Assembly (NCBI RefSeq): GCF_018139695.1
Contig: NZ_JAGSOG010000049.1
Span: forward strand, 1 to 40,512
Direction: 5' to 3'
Origin: Actinospica durhamensis
GTDB lineage: Bacteria; Actinomycetota; Actinomycetes; Streptomycetales; Catenulisporaceae
Length of the DNA stretch: 40,512 bases
The notes beneath the pieces are model-generated. The model saw nothing but the letters and a program-made list of their open reading frames with translations, was not told the DNA's origin and ran no database searches. The position numbers and the translations under genes are program-made. Positions 39,267 through 40,512 of the stretch are shown piece by piece. The stretch's first letter is position 1, and every line of letters begins with the position of its first letter.

Positions 39267-40325
39267 TCATGCTGGTGTCGGCAGGTTCCAGCGTCCGTTG
39301 GTGCGGGTGAGGCCGAGGTTGATGAGGGTGCGTAGGTTCAGGGCGGCGGCGCGGGTGTGGATCCAGGTGTTGTTGGCGATGGTGCCGCGGTAGCGCAGGC
39401 GCCGGTTGCCGCCGGCCACCAGCCAGGCGACGGCTCGTTCGACCGGTGGGCGCCAGCGGCGGTAGGCGGCCTGCCAGTCGGGGTCGGTGGCCGCCATGTG
39501 GCGGGCGGCGGTCTGCTGGTCGTGGTGGGGGCGGATGGTCAGCACCCGTCCGCGTTTGGCCTTGGTGCAGCGCTCGCGTAGCTCGCATCCGGCGCACAGT
39601 TGCTCGAAGACGGCTCTGCGCTGCAGGTTGATTCCGCTGGGCGCTGTGAGGGGGACGGTGTGCCCGGCGGGGCAGGTGACCTGTCCGGCGGTGGTGTCGA
39701 TGGCGAAGTCGTCGAGGCTGAACCCGCCCGCGACAGCGGTGGTGAGCGGGGCGGGTTTGAAAAACAGGCGGTGTTCGCGCGCGAGGAGCGCGTCGGCGCC
39801 GGGCACCTCGCGTGCGACCCGGCGGATCGCGGCGATGATCTGGGTGACGGTGTCCTGGGTGGCGACCGCGTCGTCGAGCACCGTGGAGTCCAACGCCCGA
39901 CGGGTCTTGCCCTTAAGGACCCCGGTCTCGGCCACCACGGCGCGCACCGCGGTGAAGATCCGCTGCGGATCGGCGGAGCGCGATAGACGGCGGCGGAAGT
40001 AGGCCAGCAGCGAGGAGTCGAACGCGGTGTCATACAATCCGAGCCCGCACGCGGCTTTCCAGCGCAGGTCGCAGCGCAGCTCCTGGACCGTCTCGATGTC
40101 TGACAGGCCGTGAAGGGCCTGCAGGGTGACCGCCGCCGCCAGGATCTGCGGCGGCATCGAGGGCCGGCCGTTGCGCGAGGGGTACATGTCAGCGAACATC
40201 CCCGCCGGGAACAACGCCTCACGATGCTCGGCCAAAAACGCGAACACGCTGGAAGCCGGGATCAGCTCCCGACACGTGACCCACACGTCGGGACCTGCCA
40301 GTTCACCCGTCCACTCACCCTGCAT
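39267..40325 (-). CDS. IS1182-type transposase, apparently missing its central part
   Basis: This is a 352-residue product. The N-terminus (MQGEWTGELAGPDVWVTCREL, then ALHGLSDIETVQELRCDLRWKAACGLGLYD) is the DUF772 region; ALDSTVLDDAVATQDTVTQ (144-162) has the first DDE aspartate. The C-terminal part (GGFSLDDFAIDTTAGQVTCPAGH, CELRERCTKAKRGR, RPPVERAVAWLVAGGNRRLRYRG) is also typical. IS1182 transposases I remember have about 450-560 residues and a middle section with a DSAYG motif carrying the second catalytic aspartate; here ADALLAREH runs straight into LFFKPAPLTT near residue 185. So an in-frame internal deletion of perhaps 100-200 codons seems likely and the protein probably cannot transpose. 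The start is the ATG at 40325. Confidence 0.82.
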   Translation of the reverse strand: MQGEWTGELAGPDVWVTCRELIPASSVFAFLAEHREALFPAGMFADMYPSRNGRPSMPPQILAAAVTLQALHGLSDIETVQELRCDLRWKAACGLGLYDTAFDSSLLAYFRRRLSRSADPQRIFTAVRAVVAETGVLKGKTRRALDSTVLDDAVATQDTVTQIIAAIRRVAREVPGADALLAREHRLFFKPAPLTTAVAGGFSLDDFAIDTTAGQVTCPAGHTVPLTAPSGINLQRRAVFEQLCAGCELRERCTKAKRGRVLTIRPHHDQQTAARHMAATDPDWQAAYRRWRPPVERAVAWLVAGGNRRLRYRGTIANNTWIHTRAAALNLRTLINLGLTRTNGRWNLPTPA

Positions 40326-40368
40326 GACAGCATTCTGGCCCAACCGCTGCGCGGCCGGGCCAGAACAG

Positions 40369-40386
40369 AGATCTTCATCGGACTTC
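40369..40386. repeat. IS right terminal inverted repeat
   Basis: An 18-bp terminal repeat, reverse complement of 39200-39217, ending CGGACTTC and followed by the second copy of the TA target. Confidence 0.9.
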
Positions 40387-40512
40387 TAAAGAGGCTTACG
40401 CCTCGGACCGCCGAGCGAAGGGTGGCGTTCGCGTGACGTTGCCGGTCAGCGGGTGGACGCTGCCGAAGGGTGGTGTCTGATTCTCGCGGGAGGTGGTCGG
40501 GGTGACCGGTCG
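40387..40512. other. Sequence downstream of the IS
   Basis: TA-AAGAGGCTTACGCCTC is the former continuation of the XRE gene 3' end: TAA would have been its stop, followed at once by a GAGGC-ttac-GCCTC hairpin (40391-40404). A possible start GTG at 40502, with GGGAGG about 8 nt upstream, may open a gene that continues beyond the window; only 11 bases are visible, so nothing can be said of it. Confidence 0.4.

Larger units (their letters stand above)
39200..40386. mobile_element. IS1182-like insertion sequence, 1187 bp, TA target duplication
   Basis: Perfect 18-bp terminal inverted repeats face each other: GAAGTCCGATGAAGATCT at 39200-39217 and its reverse complement at 40369-40386. A TA dinucleotide flanks each end (39198-39199 and 40387-40388), fitting a TA target duplication; the perfect palindrome reaches 20 bp because TA is its own complement. 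The single large gene inside is a transposase of IS1182 type on the minus strand. The element is inserted in the stop codon of the XRE regulator. Perfect repeats suggest a fairly recent insertion. Confidence 0.88.

Overview
This 40.5 kb window is GC-rich chromosomal DNA of a filamentous-type actinomycete. GTG starts are frequent, ribosome binding sites are purine-rich, and several families are largely confined to actinobacteria: DUF3145, DUF3052, DUF1918, DUF397, the Scr1/DUF5753 regulators, and the DUF574-type S-adenosyl methyltransferases. Two blocks match my memory of Streptomyces gene order: peroxiredoxin / DUF3052 / aceE, and fasR-fabD-fabH-acpP-fabF. A member of Streptomycetales, Catenulisporales or a close relative is the best inference; the genus cannot be fixed from sequence alone.

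Layout. 1-5.5 kb: the end of a Pro/Gln-rich membrane protein, a NarL-type two-component pair on the minus strand (kinase then regulator), and an MprF-like DUF2156 membrane protein. 5.6-8.4 kb: a zinc-type CDF exporter behind a 7-1-7 palindrome, a small Ser/Thr/Gly-rich membrane protein, and DUF3145. 8.5-15.0 kb: a small HTH-like protein, trehalose-6-phosphate phosphatase, a geranylgeranyl-reductase-type flavoprotein, a rhomboid-like membrane protein, an EamA exporter, an ATP-grasp protein and two small hypotheticals. 15.1-18.3 kb: a broken tRNA-Glu-like sequence, a small hypothetical, tRNA-Val(TAC), a TerA/TerD-type protein, peroxiredoxin overlapping DUF3052, and DUF1918. 18.7-21.6 kb: aceE with its own terminator. 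21.8-25.6 kb: a membrane protein, a nucleotidyltransferase-like protein, a GNAT acetyltransferase and two tandem paralogous lipoproteins. 25.7-31.1 kb: the complete type II fatty acid synthase locus with its PucR-family regulator. 31.6-36.7 kb: an unrecognised multidomain protein, two DUF574-type methyltransferases, a histidine phosphatase and a small class I methyltransferase. 37.0-39.2 kb: a DUF397 / ATPase / XRE-Scr1 regulatory triad. 39.2-40.4 kb: an IS1182-like element inserted in the stop codon of the XRE gene.

How the genes fit together. FasR is the expected activator of fabD-fabH-acpP-fabF, which carry out malonyl loading, initiation, carrier and elongation steps; AceE supplies acetyl-CoA upstream of that pathway. 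The DUF397, ATPase and XRE genes share nearly identical GATGCANNTGCATC palindromes in their promoter regions, which suggests one autoregulated switch of the WhiJ/AbaA type known in Streptomyces development.

Most unusual points: (1) FabD carries a C-terminal biotinyl/lipoyl-like domain in which the modifiable lysine appears to be replaced by arginine; (2) the shared palindromes of the regulatory triad; (3) an IS whose insertion at TA converts the XRE stop codon from an inferred TAA to TAG without changing the protein; (4) the transposase of that IS seems to have lost the middle of its catalytic domain while keeping perfect termini; (5) a tRNA-Glu-like sequence whose anticodon loop is replaced by a small hairpin; (6) a 494-residue multidomain protein of no recognised function next to a methyltransferase with a large acidic insert. 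No CRISPR array, prophage or biosynthetic megasynthase is visible.
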